From contig CAWAEN010000004.1 of assembly GCA_963781035.1 (NCBI GenBank), positions 558,001-622,000 on the forward strand: a stretch of DNA of 64,000 bases. The letters are read 5' to 3'. Source of the DNA: SZUA-35 sp963781035 (GTDB taxonomy: Bacteria; Actinomycetota; Acidimicrobiia; Acidimicrobiales; SZUA-35). Shown here one piece after another: positions 38,549 through 46,918 of the stretch (position 1 is the stretch's first letter; each line of letters opens with the position of its first letter). Both the position numbers and the translations under genes were made by a program. Under the pieces are notes generated by a model. That model was given only the letters and a program-made list of their open reading frames with translations, made no database searches and was not told the DNA's origin.

Positions 38549-39378
38549 CCAGCGCCGACGCCGCCTCCGCTGTTGGTCCGGGCTTGTCCGGCCCGTCGAG
38601 GTCGGCCGGCAACGGTGTCTCATGGCGCTCGGTGGCGCTGCCGTCAGAACACGGGGGCTGGAGCCTGACCGCCGAGCCTGCGCTGCTCGGCCTGCTCGTC
38701 GCCTGGTCGGCGCCCGGGGCGGCGTTGGGAGCGGCGGCGATGGTTGCGTTCGTGGCCCGGACGCCGCTGAAGCTGGTGTTGGTGGACAGATTCCGACACC
38801 GTTGGCTTCCACGAACACGGTTGGCGGCCCGGATCGCCGCCGCCGAAGTGGCTCTGCTCGCCGTGCTCGTCGTGTACGCAGCGAGCGCTGCCGAACCGTT
38901 CTGGTTGCCGCTGGCCGTGGCTGCGCCCCTGATCGGGGTCGAGCTGTGGTTCGACATGCGCAGCCGCGGTCGGCGCCTGATCCCCGAGCTGGCCGGATCG
39001 ATCGGCATCGGTTCCATCGCCACCGCGATCGCACTCGCCGATGGCTCGTCGACGAGCGTGGCGTGGGGTCTGTGGGTGGTGATCGCTGCTCGATCAACTG
39101 CTGCGATTCCATACGTACGCACCCAGATCCTGCGAGCCAAGTCCCGGCCCGCGCCCACCTGGCACAGCGACGCCGCCCAGTTGTCCGCTGTTGCCGGCGC
39201 TGCCCTCGGCTGGGCGTTCGATCTGGTTCCCGTCGTCGCTGTTGCCGTCATCGCAATCCTCGCAACCATCAATCTCGTCGCCGTTCGGCTGGCACCACGA
39301 CCTGCAGTCGTGATCGGGATTCAGCAGATGATCTTCGGGATCGTCGTGATCCTCGTTGCCGCCCTGGCCTTCGGCTAG
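38545..39378 (+). CDS. YwiC-like integral membrane protein
   Basis: A 277-residue protein with about eight helices and the family N-terminus ALPSEHGGWSLTAEPALLGLLV, plus ARTPLKLVLVDRFRHRWLPRT and the IPYVRTQI motif. YwiC of Bacillus is encoded next to nitrate respiration genes; its biochemical role is unknown. The N-terminal 30 residues here are unusually Ala/Ser-rich. Start ATG at 38545 overlaps the Rrf2 stop, giving a coupled operon with NO-type regulation. Confidence 0.85.
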   Translation: MTSADAASAVGPGLSGPSRSAGNGVSWRSVALPSEHGGWSLTAEPALLGLLVAWSAPGAALGAAAMVAFVARTPLKLVLVDRFRHRWLPRTRLAARIAAAEVALLAVLVVYAASAAEPFWLPLAVAAPLIGVELWFDMRSRGRRLIPELAGSIGIGSIATAIALADGSSTSVAWGLWVVIAARSTAAIPYVRTQILRAKSRPAPTWHSDAAQLSAVAGAALGWAFDLVPVVAVAVIAILATINLVAVRLAPRPAVVIGIQQMIFGIVVILVAALAFG

Positions 39379-39402
39379 GCACCCAGAAGAGGAGCCCATC
39401 TC

Positions 39403-39867
39403 ATGCCAACACCCCAACCCGACCCGACGAGTCACGCTGACCTCGGCGGTGATCCACCGTGCTGGGCGCACCTCTTCGATGATCACGCTGACGAGGCCGC
39501 GACACGGGACTGCCCCCCGCTGGTCGTCGACCTCAGTGATCCACCCCAGGGTCCGGAAGGTGCAATCTGGAGCCTTCCCCACGGCGGCGATCTCGACGCC
39601 AATCTGGTCCGTCTCGATCCGGAATCAGGGATCGGTGCTCATGTCAACAACGACGTCGACGTGTTGATGTTCGTCCAGTGCGGGACCGGTGGGCTCACGG
39701 TCGACGGGCGCGAGCGAGGACTCGATGCTGACCATCTTGCGCTCATCCCCAAGGGATCGTCGCGGTCGATCGTCGCCGGTCCGCGAGGAATGACCTATCT
39801 CAGTGTGCACCGGCGGCGCAGTCCGCTTTCGATCGGCAAGCGAGACAACGATAGGAGTGTGCGATGA
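39403..39867 (+). CDS. Cupin-domain protein
   Basis: A 154-residue protein: 40 N-terminal residues rich in His/Asp/Cys, then a cupin barrel (EGAIWSLPHGGDLDANLVRLDPESGIGAHV, VDVLMFVQCGTGGLTVDG, HLALIPKGSSRSIV). Metal-binding His are present but fewer than in dioxygenase cupins. Preceded by GAGGAG; stop overlaps the next small gene (ATGA). Third gene of the rrf2-ywiC set, role unknown. Confidence 0.75.
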   Translation: MPTPQPDPTSHADLGGDPPCWAHLFDDHADEAATRDCPPLVVDLSDPPQGPEGAIWSLPHGGDLDANLVRLDPESGIGAHVNNDVDVLMFVQCGTGGLTVDGRERGLDADHLALIPKGSSRSIVAGPRGMTYLSVHRRRSPLSIGKRDNDRSVR

Positions 39868-40004
39868 AGCAGGATCGTGGTCTCGACGAGGGACCCGTGA
39901 ACTCTCGCCCCGAGACGGCGTCCCACCCAAAGCTCGCCGCGGGCCTCCTCATGGCCGGGATCGTCATCTTTCTCATTCTGATCTCGCTTGCCCCTCTGCT
40001 GTGA
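39864..40004 (+). CDS. Small single-span membrane protein
   Basis: A 46-residue protein: charged N-terminus (MKQDRGLDEGPVNSRPE) and one helix LLMAGIVIFLILISLAPLL at the C-terminus. Overlaps the cupin stop by ATGA, and ends beneath the 3' end of the convergent PAP2 gene. Such tiny tail-anchored proteins are common near respiratory genes; no function assigned. The overlap of coupling signals and its clear helix favour reality. Confidence 0.6.
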   Translation: MKQDRGLDEGPVNSRPETASHPKLAAGLLMAGIVIFLILISLAPLL

Positions 40005-40923
40005 CGACTAGGCCAGGGGCTTGGCTGGTGGCTACAGGAAGCGGTCGAGTACTCCCAAGACCTGCGTGATGACCGGAAGCCGGCGAAGGTTCTTGGCGAA
40101 GCCGACCGGATTGGATTCGTCCATCCGTCGAGGTCGCGGGCTCTAGCTTGGCCCGCCGCACGATCGCGGCGATCGTGAGCCCGAGCAACGCCACCAGGGA
40201 TCCGGCGACTGCATCGATGATGTAGTGGTTTGCGGTCAGGACCACGGCGGAGGCCATGAACGCCGGACCGGCCAGAGCGAACAACTTGGCGACTCGGCTT
40301 CTGGTCGTCCTGAAGATCAGGATCCCGACGAGAAGGTTCCAGCCGACATGGAGGCTCGGGACGGCCGCGTACTTGTTGATGAGCGACGGTGGCTGGAGGA
40401 CCCGGTACGAGTTGGACAGCTCCGTGACCGTGTCGACGAAACCGGTGGGCATGAGGCGGGGTGGGGCGACGGGGAACGAGATGAAGATCGCGAGACCGAT
40501 CGCGCCCGAGATGAACATGGCATTTCGAAGCAGTGTGTAGGAGTCCCGATGCTGTCGGTAGAGCCACACCAGTGTGAAAACGATCACCGGCCAGTGCCCC
40601 CATGTGTACACCCAGTTGGCGGCCGTGACGATCGAGTCGTGATCGAGGATGTGGCCTTGGAGGGAAGCTTCGATGTCGATGCCGAAGGCTCCTTCGACGT
40701 CGAGTAGCCGATCAGCATTGGCGATCGCCGTCGATTCGCTCCCCTCGGTGAGTCCACGGACACCGAAGTAGGCGAGGGCTGCGGCGGCGATCAAGGCGAG
40801 TTGTGTCGCCGCTCTTCGCGAACCCCGGGCGTGATCGGCTGGAGATGCATCGTTGTCGCAACGGTCGAGCGTCGCCAGGTCTCGGAGTTGTCTCGCTCGA
40901 GTTGTGGGTGGCGAATACAGCAT
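39973..40923 (-). CDS. PAP2/inositol-phosphotransferase-like membrane protein
   Basis: A 316-residue protein with about six helices and the PAP2_3 active-site motifs: R-L-M-P-T region, AVPSLHVGWNLLVGI and ANHYIIDAVAG (catalytic His residues). Members act as lipid phosphatases or IPC/PIP-type phosphotransferases. ATG at 40923 follows AAGGAG. The last 58 residues (from about 40146) are low-complexity and overlap the small gene on the other strand by 32 bp, so an indel may have removed the true stop (an out-of-frame TAG lies near 40147). Confidence 0.8.
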   Translation of the reverse strand: MLYSPPTTRARQLRDLATLDRCDNDASPADHARGSRRAATQLALIAAAALAYFGVRGLTEGSESTAIANADRLLDVEGAFGIDIEASLQGHILDHDSIVTAANWVYTWGHWPVIVFTLVWLYRQHRDSYTLLRNAMFISGAIGLAIFISFPVAPPRLMPTGFVDTVTELSNSYRVLQPPSLINKYAAVPSLHVGWNLLVGILIFRTTRSRVAKLFALAGPAFMASAVVLTANHYIIDAVAGSLVALLGLTIAAIVRRAKLEPATSTDGRIQSGRLRQEPSPASGHHAGLGSTRPLPVATSQAPGLVVTAEGQARSE

Positions 40924-41062
40924 CGGTGCTCCTTGCGCTTGGCGGCTCTTCTGTCACCTACAAACGGGACGGGGCGTGCGGGCAGTCCGAGATTGCGACG
41001 AATGAAGCAGTCTTCGATGCACGCAGCGGAAGACTGGCGGGTCCAGTCGGGTTGGCTACGAC

Positions 41063-41365
41063 ATGACTCGAGCAGTGTTCGATGGTGTGGTGATCGCCGA
41101 AAGCAACGACGTGCGTGTGGTCGAGGGGATGACGTACTTCCCGCTGAGCAGCGTCGCCGAAGACGTGCTCGTGGAGAGCCAGACGGCGAGCCGCTGTTTC
41201 TGGAAGGGGAAGGCCCGGTACTGGCACGTGGCCGGAGAGACAGACCTCGCGTTGGACGCAGCGTTCGCCTATGAGCGGCCGTGGCCGCTGGCCCGTCGAG
41301 TGGTGACGGATCGGATCGCGTTCTGGCGCGAGGTCGACGTCGTGCCGGACGAGTCAGCCGGCTAG
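41063..41365 (+). CDS. DUF427 domain protein
   Basis: A 100-residue protein with the DUF427 core: RAVFDGVVIAESND, RVVEGMTYFPLSSV, FWKGKARYWHV and AFAYERPWPLARRVVTDRIAFW. A single beta-rich domain; function unknown in general. Overlaps the convergent SRPBCC gene by 12 bp at its 3' end. Codon use is normal. Confidence 0.88.
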   Translation: MTRAVFDGVVIAESNDVRVVEGMTYFPLSSVAEDVLVESQTASRCFWKGKARYWHVAGETDLALDAAFAYERPWPLARRVVTDRIAFWREVDVVPDESAG

Positions 41366-41839
41366 TTCTGCGACTCGGGCTTCCAGCTTGTCGATGGCCA
41401 TTGCCCAGCCCTGCCCACCTGGGGAGTCTGCCGGTACCCCGATGTGGGTCATGACCATCTTCGTGCGGTCGCCGAGATCTTCGAGCTCGACCACGACCGA
41501 GGTCTCCATCGATGCACCCGCCGGCATGCCCATCTGTTCGGCGGTCATCGGGTTGCCGTCTGCGTCGGCCATGCCCTCGGTGTAGACGAGTCGCGTCTTC
41601 GGGTCGATCTCGCGGTATTCACCGACGAAGAACATCTTCATCTGGCCGTTCGGCGTCTCCATCTCCATTCCGATGTGGCGACGGCCGCCGACCTTCACGT
41701 CCATCTCGGCCTTCGGGATCGTGGCGCCCATGGGCCCGTACCAATTGGCGAAGTGTTCGGCCTCGGTCCACATCGCCCAGATCAGGTCGATGGGGGCGTC
41801 GAACGTGCGCTCGATCTGGACGTCCTTGGTGTCAGTCAT
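41354..41839 (-). CDS. SRPBCC (AHSA1-like) lipid/ligand-binding protein
   Basis: A 161-residue START-like protein: VQIERTFDAPIDLIWAMWTEAEHFANWYGP, then GGRRHIGMEMETPNG and the C-terminal helix GWAMAIDKLEARVAEL. Typical of AHSA1-type proteins paired with ArsR regulators. Co-transcribed with the upstream arsR (ATGA overlap); the pair is widespread, with the SRPBCC protein presumably binding a small hydrophobic molecule. Confidence 0.9.
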   Translation of the reverse strand: MTDTKDVQIERTFDAPIDLIWAMWTEAEHFANWYGPMGATIPKAEMDVKVGGRRHIGMEMETPNGQMKMFFVGEYREIDPKTRLVYTEGMADADGNPMTAEQMGMPAGASMETSVVVELEDLGDRTKMVMTHIGVPADSPGGQGWAMAIDKLEARVAELAG

Positions 41840-42219
41840 TTGTTCATGCCTCTTTCTTGTCGTTTCTTGTCTTGAAGATCCCGGATGTAGTCGTCCAGGC
41901 GATCGAATCGGTCGTCCCAGATGTGGCGATACTGCTCGGCCCAGTCAGCCACCTCGGCAAGTGGTGCTGCGGCGATCGTGCATGGCCGGAACTGCGCTCG
42001 CCTGCCGCGCGTGATGAGGCCGGCGTGCTCGAGCACCTTGATGTGCCTGGAGATCGCCGGGAGCGTCAGGTCAAAGGGTTCGGCGAGATCGTTCACGCTC
42101 GCCTCGCCTTCGGCCAATCGAGCCAGGATCGCCCGCCGCGTCGAGTTCGCGAGGGCAGCAAAGGTCTCGTCGAGCCGAGCATCGTCGATGGTTGCCGTCG
42201 CGATTGCCACTGGTGTCAC
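41836..42219 (-). CDS. ArsR-family regulator paired with SRPBCC protein
   Basis: A 127-residue winged-helix regulator: ETFAALANSTRRAILARLAEGEASVNDLA and LPAISRHIKVLEHAGLITRGR. No Cys-metal site, typical of the PadR/SRPBCC-associated ArsR subgroup rather than metal sensors. Leads the two-gene operon. The upstream 190-bp gap carries a remarkable dyad (42225-42262), probably its own operator. Confidence 0.9.
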   Translation of the reverse strand: MTPVAIATATIDDARLDETFAALANSTRRAILARLAEGEASVNDLAEPFDLTLPAISRHIKVLEHAGLITRGRRAQFRPCTIAAAPLAEVADWAEQYRHIWDDRFDRLDDYIRDLQDKKRQERGMNK

Positions 42220-42224
42220 CCCCG

Positions 42225-42262
42225 TACTTTCGAATCTCGTTAATTAACCTATTGCGAAAGTA
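42225..42262. promoter_or_regulatory. Nested dyad: TACTTTCG-N7-TTAATTAA-N7-CGAAAGTA
   Basis: Outer 8-bp perfect arms (42225-42232, 42255-42262) and inner palindrome GTTAATTAAC (42239-42248) share one exact centre (42243.5). It is the most AT-rich stretch in the region and lies just before the arsR start. Strong operator candidate. Confidence 0.7.
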
Positions 42263-42409
42263 ATGGTGGGTCGAGGGTCTGTCAAGCGGAGCGTGTCGAG
42301 GGATGAATGTCGCAATTGGCGCCATGTCGGTAGTCGGCCCGCCTGGCGAAGCGTTTGTAGATCTCGAGGCGCAGCAATGGGCTCGTCTCGAGCAACAGGA
42401 GAAATTCGC

Positions 42410-42925
42410 ATGAACACATCACTCTTGGCCGTCTCGCTGGCCGGAAACTTCGAAGCGGGAACCGCGATCTGGGCCGGCCTCGTCGGAGCGGTGGCGATGC
42501 TCGCCGTGATCTACATGGGCCTGGCATCCGGCATGACCTCGATGGACCTGCTTCGCACCCTTGGCACGATGGTGGTCCCGAAGGCGTCGAATCCCGTCGT
42601 CTACGGGATCGGCCTGATGATGCACCTGATGATGGGCGCAGCATTCGGTCTCGTCCATGCCGGGCTCCTCCACGCGGTCGACCCCGGATCGGAGGGCGCC
42701 GCCGCCGGCTACGGAGCGCTGTTCGGCGGGATCCACGGCATGGGTGTGGCCGTCATGATGCCGATCATGTTGACCATGATGCATCCGCTGGTGCGCAGCG
42801 GGGACATGCCGGCTCCGGGTGTTGCCATGACAGGCCTCGGAAAGATGACCCCGATGGGGATCGCCATGGCCCACGTCGTCTTCGGCCTCGTCGCCGGTGC
42901 GATCTATGTCGCTTTCGTCGGCTGA
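42410..42925 (+). CDS. Four-helix membrane protein of unknown function
   Basis: A 171-residue membrane protein. Segments AIWAGLVGAVAMLAVIYMGLA, VYGIGLMMHLMMGAAFGLVHAGLL, GYGALFGGIHGMGVAVMMPIML and GIAMAHVVFGLVAGAIYVAFVG form four helices with many Met and His (MMHLMM, TMMHP), which suggests metal or heme contact. I do not recognise it firmly. ATG at 42410 with an AGGAGA site; 12 bp before the formate/nitrite transporter gene. Confidence 0.7.
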   Translation: MNTSLLAVSLAGNFEAGTAIWAGLVGAVAMLAVIYMGLASGMTSMDLLRTLGTMVVPKASNPVVYGIGLMMHLMMGAAFGLVHAGLLHAVDPGSEGAAAGYGALFGGIHGMGVAVMMPIMLTMMHPLVRSGDMPAPGVAMTGLGKMTPMGIAMAHVVFGLVAGAIYVAFVG

Positions 42926-42937
42926 GGCCGGGCGACC

Positions 42938-43855
42938 GTGGAAGACTCATCGTCAGCCGACGAAGGTGACCCTGCCGTGACCGACACGACGCGTGCAGAC
43001 GCGCCGATCAACCAATACATCAGACCCGAGAACGTCCTCCTCGAGATGGCCGAAGCCGGCGCGCAGCGGGTCCACGCGCTTCGGACGAACCAGATCCTCA
43101 TTCTCAGCGTCATGGCGGGCGGGTTCATCACGGTCGGGGCGCTCTTCAGCACGCTCATCGCCACCGGCACCGAGAACGAGGGCGTCACCCGTCTGCTCGA
43201 AGGTTTCGGGTTCTCGGCCGGGTTCTTCCTCGTCGTCCTCAGTGGTGCGCTCCTGTTCACGGAAGTGAATGTCGAGCTACCGGCGACCTTGCTCGGGCAC
43301 AACCAGGACCGTCTCGGCCGGCAACCGCTGCGGACAGCGATACTCAAACTCTGGTTGTTGGCCGCTCTCGGCAACATGATCGGCGCCTTCGTCCTCGGCC
43401 AAGTCATCGCCTACACCTCCGACTACGGCGCTGGGGTCGAACAACTTCTCGGAGACGTCATGTCGAGCAAGATGCGTTACCAGGCCGTCGGTGGGGCGGA
43501 GGGATTCTTCAAGGCGGTGCTGTCTGGCATCATCGCCAACTGGCTGGTCGGGATGGCGGCCTTCCTCGCCACCATGGGCCGGACGGTCATCGGGAAGTAC
43601 ATACCGGTGCTCGTGGCAGTGATGGCGTTCGTGGCCGGTGGGTTCCTTCACAGCCCGGCCAACATGGCGTACCTCTCGCTCGTGCAACCGTTGGGATCCG
43701 GCCCCGGTTGGGGCGACGGCCTGCTGTGGTCGGTCCTGCCCGCAGCGATCGGCAACATCATCGGCGCTTTCTTCCTCGTCGCCCTTCCGTTCCACATCGC
43801 CAGCGGCCGTCACCGGCCCGAGGCTGTGGAAACAGCAGCCGGTGGTCGACCGTGA
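42938..43855 (+). CDS. Formate/nitrite transporter family channel
   Basis: A 305-residue FNT protein with six helices. Hallmarks: the helix starting GGFITVGALFS, LSGALLFTEVNVELPATLLG, LWLLAALGNMIGAFVLG (omega-loop region) and GIIANWLVGMAAFLA, with HSPANMAYLSL and GNIIGAFFLVALPFHIASG at the end. Transports nitrite or formate as anion/proton; nitrite fits the nearby nirK-like gene. GTG at 42938 taken (alternative GTG 42977). Stop overlaps the next GTG. Confidence 0.88.
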   Translation: MEDSSSADEGDPAVTDTTRADAPINQYIRPENVLLEMAEAGAQRVHALRTNQILILSVMAGGFITVGALFSTLIATGTENEGVTRLLEGFGFSAGFFLVVLSGALLFTEVNVELPATLLGHNQDRLGRQPLRTAILKLWLLAALGNMIGAFVLGQVIAYTSDYGAGVEQLLGDVMSSKMRYQAVGGAEGFFKAVLSGIIANWLVGMAAFLATMGRTVIGKYIPVLVAVMAFVAGGFLHSPANMAYLSLVQPLGSGPGWGDGLLWSVLPAAIGNIIGAFFLVALPFHIASGRHRPEAVETAAGGRP

Positions 43856-44556
43856 CGACGTCCTACCCGACCTTCGGTCTCGACGACATCGGCTGGCTCA
43901 CCGAGGCTCAGATGATCGAGGTCGACCGAGTCATGATGGAAGACCTGCGAATCGGTCTCGTCCAGATGATGGAGAACGCAGGTCGCAACCTGGCCCAGCT
44001 CGTTCTGGACCGGTTCAGCCCTGACTCGGTGACGGTGCTCGCAGGGTCGGGTGGCAATGGTGGCGGAGGTCTCGTCGCCGCCCGCCATCTCTCCAACCGC
44101 GGAGTCGATGTGAGCGTGACGCTCGGACACCCGGTTCGCGCCCTCGCACCGGTGCCGGCCCGGCAGTACAAGAGTCTCGTTCGTATGGGGGTGCCCGTGG
44201 AGCGGGAACCTCGTCGTTCCGACGTCGTGATCGACGCACTGATCGGCTACAGCCTGAGAGGCGCGCCGCGCGGGCGGGCGGGCGACCTGATCGCGGCGGC
44301 GGGCGGGCTGGGTCGTCGGGTCGTGGCCCTGGACACGCCATCGGGGCTGAACGTGACCAATGGATCTGCGCCCGGCGCCGTGGTCTCTGCCCACGCCACG
44401 ATGACGCTGGCTGCCCCCAAGCTCGGCCTGCGTGGAGCCGAGCAAGTAGGGGAGTTGTACGTTGCCGACATCTCCGTGCCGCCGGCGGTCCTCGAGACCT
44501 TCGCCGTCGGCCCACCGCCCGACTTCACGCTCGGCAGCATCATTCGGCTTCGCTGA
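43852..44556 (+). CDS. nnrE: NAD(P)H-hydrate epimerase (YjeF N-terminal domain)
   Basis: A 234-residue YjeF_N protein: LTEAQMIEVDRVMMEDLRIGLVQMMENAGRNLA, VTVLAGSGGNGGGGLVAARHL, VDALIGYSLRGAPRG and ALDTPSGLNVTNG. It epimerises damaged NADHX/NADPHX so the repair dehydratase can act; the C-terminal dehydratase half found in fused versions is absent. GTG at 43852 overlaps the transporter's stop (GTGA). Presence in a nitrite operon is unusual and may simply reflect operon rearrangement. Confidence 0.85.
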   Translation: MTTSYPTFGLDDIGWLTEAQMIEVDRVMMEDLRIGLVQMMENAGRNLAQLVLDRFSPDSVTVLAGSGGNGGGGLVAARHLSNRGVDVSVTLGHPVRALAPVPARQYKSLVRMGVPVEREPRRSDVVIDALIGYSLRGAPRGRAGDLIAAAGGLGRRVVALDTPSGLNVTNGSAPGAVVSAHATMTLAAPKLGLRGAEQVGELYVADISVPPAVLETFAVGPPPDFTLGSIIRLR

Positions 44557-44565
44557 CGGGTGACG

Positions 44566-44578
44566 TACGGTCGACCGA
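44566..44578 (+). promoter_or_regulatory. Leaderless -10 box (TACGGT-N6-ATG)
   Basis: TACGGT at 44566-44571, ATG at 44578. Lies in the 21-bp gap after the epimerase gene, giving the Crp/Fnr gene its own start site. Confidence 0.45.
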
Positions 44579-45267
44579 TGTCATCGAGGTTGGAACGGTA
44601 CGGCGCCTGGCTGGCGTGCTGCTTGAGTCGTGGGCCGGCGTCGCCCCTGCGCGAGACAGACCTTTCGCTCCTCGTCGACGAAATGGGTGAGGAGTCCTAT
44701 GCCGGCGGAACACTCGTGTTTCGAGAAGGCGACCCTGCGGCTCGGGTCCATGTGCTCACCGCAGGCACGATCGAATTGTCCCGCGAGATCAATGGTCGAC
44801 GGGTGACGTTCCAGGTGCTCCGTCCCGGTGATGTCTTTGGAGACGTGCCGGTGTTCCTCGGTGATCCTGAGCCGTTCGACGCCCGGGCGGCAGAGGATTG
44901 CACTGTCCTGGCTCTCGACGCCGACGCCCTGTTCCACCTGCTGTCGACCAGGCCCCTCGTCGCTCGACGCTGGTTCGTGTCATTGGCCGAGCGGATGGCC
45001 GGCTTGCAGAGTCGTGTTGCCGACCTGCTGGCCGGTGGCATCGAGGCCCAGCTGGCATCGATCTTGCTGAGGGAGGCCGACGACGAGGACCGCGTGCGGA
45101 CCACCCAGAGCAACTTGTCCTCGATGCTGGGGGTACAGCGGTCGAGCGTCCAACGGGTCCTGAAACAACTCGAGGCGGCGGGTCTGGTCACCCTGCGCTA
45201 CCGCGGCGTCGACATCGTCGATCGAGTCGGTCTGGAAGCCTTGCTCGGGGATGGTCAGCCAGACTGA
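44578..45267 (+). CDS. Crp/Fnr-family regulator
   Basis: A 229-residue regulator: cyclic-nucleotide-binding-type barrel (TLVFREGDPAARVHVLTAGTIEL, LRPGDVFGDVPVFLGDPEPFDARA) and a C-terminal helix-turn-helix (TTQSNLSSMLGVQRSSVQRVLKQLEAAGLV). Only a CC pair near residue 13 (LACCLSRG) precedes the barrel, so it does not have the four-Cys pattern of oxygen-sensing FNR; Dnr-type heme/NO sensing is possible given the block's theme. Start ATG 44578 chosen over GTG 44560 because of the leaderless box. Confidence 0.88.
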   Translation: MSSRLERYGAWLACCLSRGPASPLRETDLSLLVDEMGEESYAGGTLVFREGDPAARVHVLTAGTIELSREINGRRVTFQVLRPGDVFGDVPVFLGDPEPFDARAAEDCTVLALDADALFHLLSTRPLVARRWFVSLAERMAGLQSRVADLLAGGIEAQLASILLREADDEDRVRTTQSNLSSMLGVQRSSVQRVLKQLEAAGLVTLRYRGVDIVDRVGLEALLGDGQPD

Positions 45268-45341
45268 GGGGCCGACCGGGTGCCTCTCGCCGGCCTTCAT
45301 GGCCTCAGCGTCACGAGCCCACATCGGAGGATCCTGCGCAC

Positions 45342-45911
45342 CTAGCCGAGGGCGATCCGCTGACATCGGTCGATGCTTCGTTCGATGGCAGCATCGTCGA
45401 CGATGAGGATCGACGTGAGCCAGATGCCGTTCTGCAGGACGAGGATGTCCGCCGCTCGCCGTTCGACCTCCGCGTCATCGATCTCAGGCCGAGCCGCGGC
45501 GATCAGCTCGGCCAATCCCGTCCTGTAGGCCAGCTGAGCGGCGCGATTGATGTCGGCGAATCGTTCGTCGATCGGGGCGAGGGACCAGAGCTGGAGTCGA
45601 AGGCCGAGGTAGTCGATGCGGAGGTATTCGGGCTGCACGACGCGCCGGAGGGCATCGACGAGTTGTTCTTCGGCGTCCATCCCGTTCACCGGTTCGACGA
45701 GGAGCGCATCGCTCTCACCAACACGTTCGAGTGCTGCGGCGACGAGCGAGATCTTGTCATCGAAGTAGTAGTTCATGAGCCCGAGCGCGACTCCCGCTTC
45801 GGTGGCCACTTCTCGCATGCTCACTGCGGCGAGCCCTCCGCGGCCGAGCACGGTGGCGACCGCATCGAGGATCCGTTCCCGCTTGTCCGAACGGTTGTTG
45901 TGTTGAGCCAT
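45342..45911 (-). CDS. TetR-family regulator of the choline-sulfate/carnitine operon
   Basis: A 189-residue TetR protein similar in layout to BetI: helix-turn-helix VSMREVATEAGVALGLMNYYFDDKISLV (about residues 29-56), then a helical effector domain (LRLQLWSLAPIDERFADINR). Last gene of a seven-gene, same-strand operon for quaternary-amine catabolism; its own operon promoter carries the dyad TTGAAC-N4-GTTCAA over the -35 (52799-52814), probably its target. Ligand (choline, betaine or carnitine) is inference. Confidence 0.85.
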   Translation of the reverse strand: MAQHNNRSDKRERILDAVATVLGRGGLAAVSMREVATEAGVALGLMNYYFDDKISLVAAALERVGESDALLVEPVNGMDAEEQLVDALRRVVQPEYLRIDYLGLRLQLWSLAPIDERFADINRAAQLAYRTGLAELIAAARPEIDDAEVERRAADILVLQNGIWLTSILIVDDAAIERSIDRCQRIALG

Positions 45912-45936
45912 GGTGACGACCGGAGGTGGTCGCCGC

Positions 45937-46902
45937 TCAGCGGCGATGATCGGCGGCGGCTTTGAGCATGGCCGTGATCGTTCGGTCTCGAACCACGGAC
46001 AACTCCTCGGCGGTGGCCTCGCCCGTGGCGTTGGAGAGTTGCCTCACCAGTTCGGCCGCAACCTCGGGGTCGAGGTGAGGTGCACCGAGATCGTCCCACC
46101 AGCGATTGAAGCTCTCGCTGTAGCGCTCGCAGAAGGATGTCAGCCCACCCTCGCCCGCGCCGAGATGAAACAGCATGGTCGGGCCCATCGCCGCCCATCG
46201 CAGACCGGGTCCGGCCCACACCGCCGTGTCCACGTCTTCGACCGTGGCGACGCCTTCGAGGACGAGGTGGATCGCTTCACGCCACAGCGCAGCCTGGAGG
46301 CGGTTGGCGACGTGTCCCGGTACCTCCTTGGTCACCTCGATCGTGACCTTGCCGACCGACTCGTAGAAGCGGCGGGCGGCGGAGACGACACCTTCGGCGG
46401 TCTGCTCGTTGCCGAGCACTTCGACGAGGGGGATGAGGTGCGGCGGGTTGAACGGATGGCCGAGTACGAACCGGTCCGGCCGTTTCCAGCCACCCTGCAT
46501 CTCGGTCAAGGTCAAGCCGGACGCCGATGATGCAACGATCGCGTTCGGATCGACGGCGGATTCGATCTCGGCGAAGAGCTCGTGTTTGATCTCGAGTCGC
46601 TCCGGCACGCTCTCCTGGACGAACGCAGCACCTTCCACCGCAGCTCTGGGGTCGGTGTGGAAGGTGACGGCATCGGGATCCCCGCCGATGACCAGACCGA
46701 GCTCCTCCAGTGTGGGCCATGCGTTCTCGATGTACCGCCTCACTCTCGTCTCGATACCGGCCGCAGGGTCGAACACGGCCACGGACGCGCCGGCGGCGAG
46801 GAACAGCGCGGTCCAGCTCGCTCCGATGACTCCTCCGCCGAGCGACGCCGTGTGCAGGCCGTCCGGGGAGCCGAGGGTCGGCACTGTGTCTGGTTCGTTC
46901 AT
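45937..46902 (-). CDS. L-carnitine dehydrogenase-like 3-hydroxyacyl dehydrogenase
   Basis: About 321 residues from the ATG at 46902, which has a GGGAG site 9 nt upstream (an earlier ATG at 46929 has none). Rossmann motif GGGVIGASW, then the 3-hydroxyacyl-CoA dehydrogenase-type catalytic region SSASGLTLTEMQGGWKRPDRFVLGHPFNPPHLIPLVEV and KEVPGHVANRLQAALWRE. Length and sequence fit L-carnitine dehydrogenase, oxidising carnitine to 3-dehydrocarnitine with NAD+. The adjacent BKACE gene supplies the next step. A plain 3-hydroxybutyryl-type enzyme is less likely in this operon. Confidence 0.86.
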   Translation of the reverse strand: MNEPDTVPTLGSPDGLHTASLGGGVIGASWTALFLAAGASVAVFDPAAGIETRVRRYIENAWPTLEELGLVIGGDPDAVTFHTDPRAAVEGAAFVQESVPERLEIKHELFAEIESAVDPNAIVASSASGLTLTEMQGGWKRPDRFVLGHPFNPPHLIPLVEVLGNEQTAEGVVSAARRFYESVGKVTIEVTKEVPGHVANRLQAALWREAIHLVLEGVATVEDVDTAVWAGPGLRWAAMGPTMLFHLGAGEGGLTSFCERYSESFNRWWDDLGAPHLDPEVAAELVRQLSNATGEATAEELSVVRDRTITAMLKAAADHRR

Positions 46903-46918
46903 GTTCCGGTCTCCCGCA

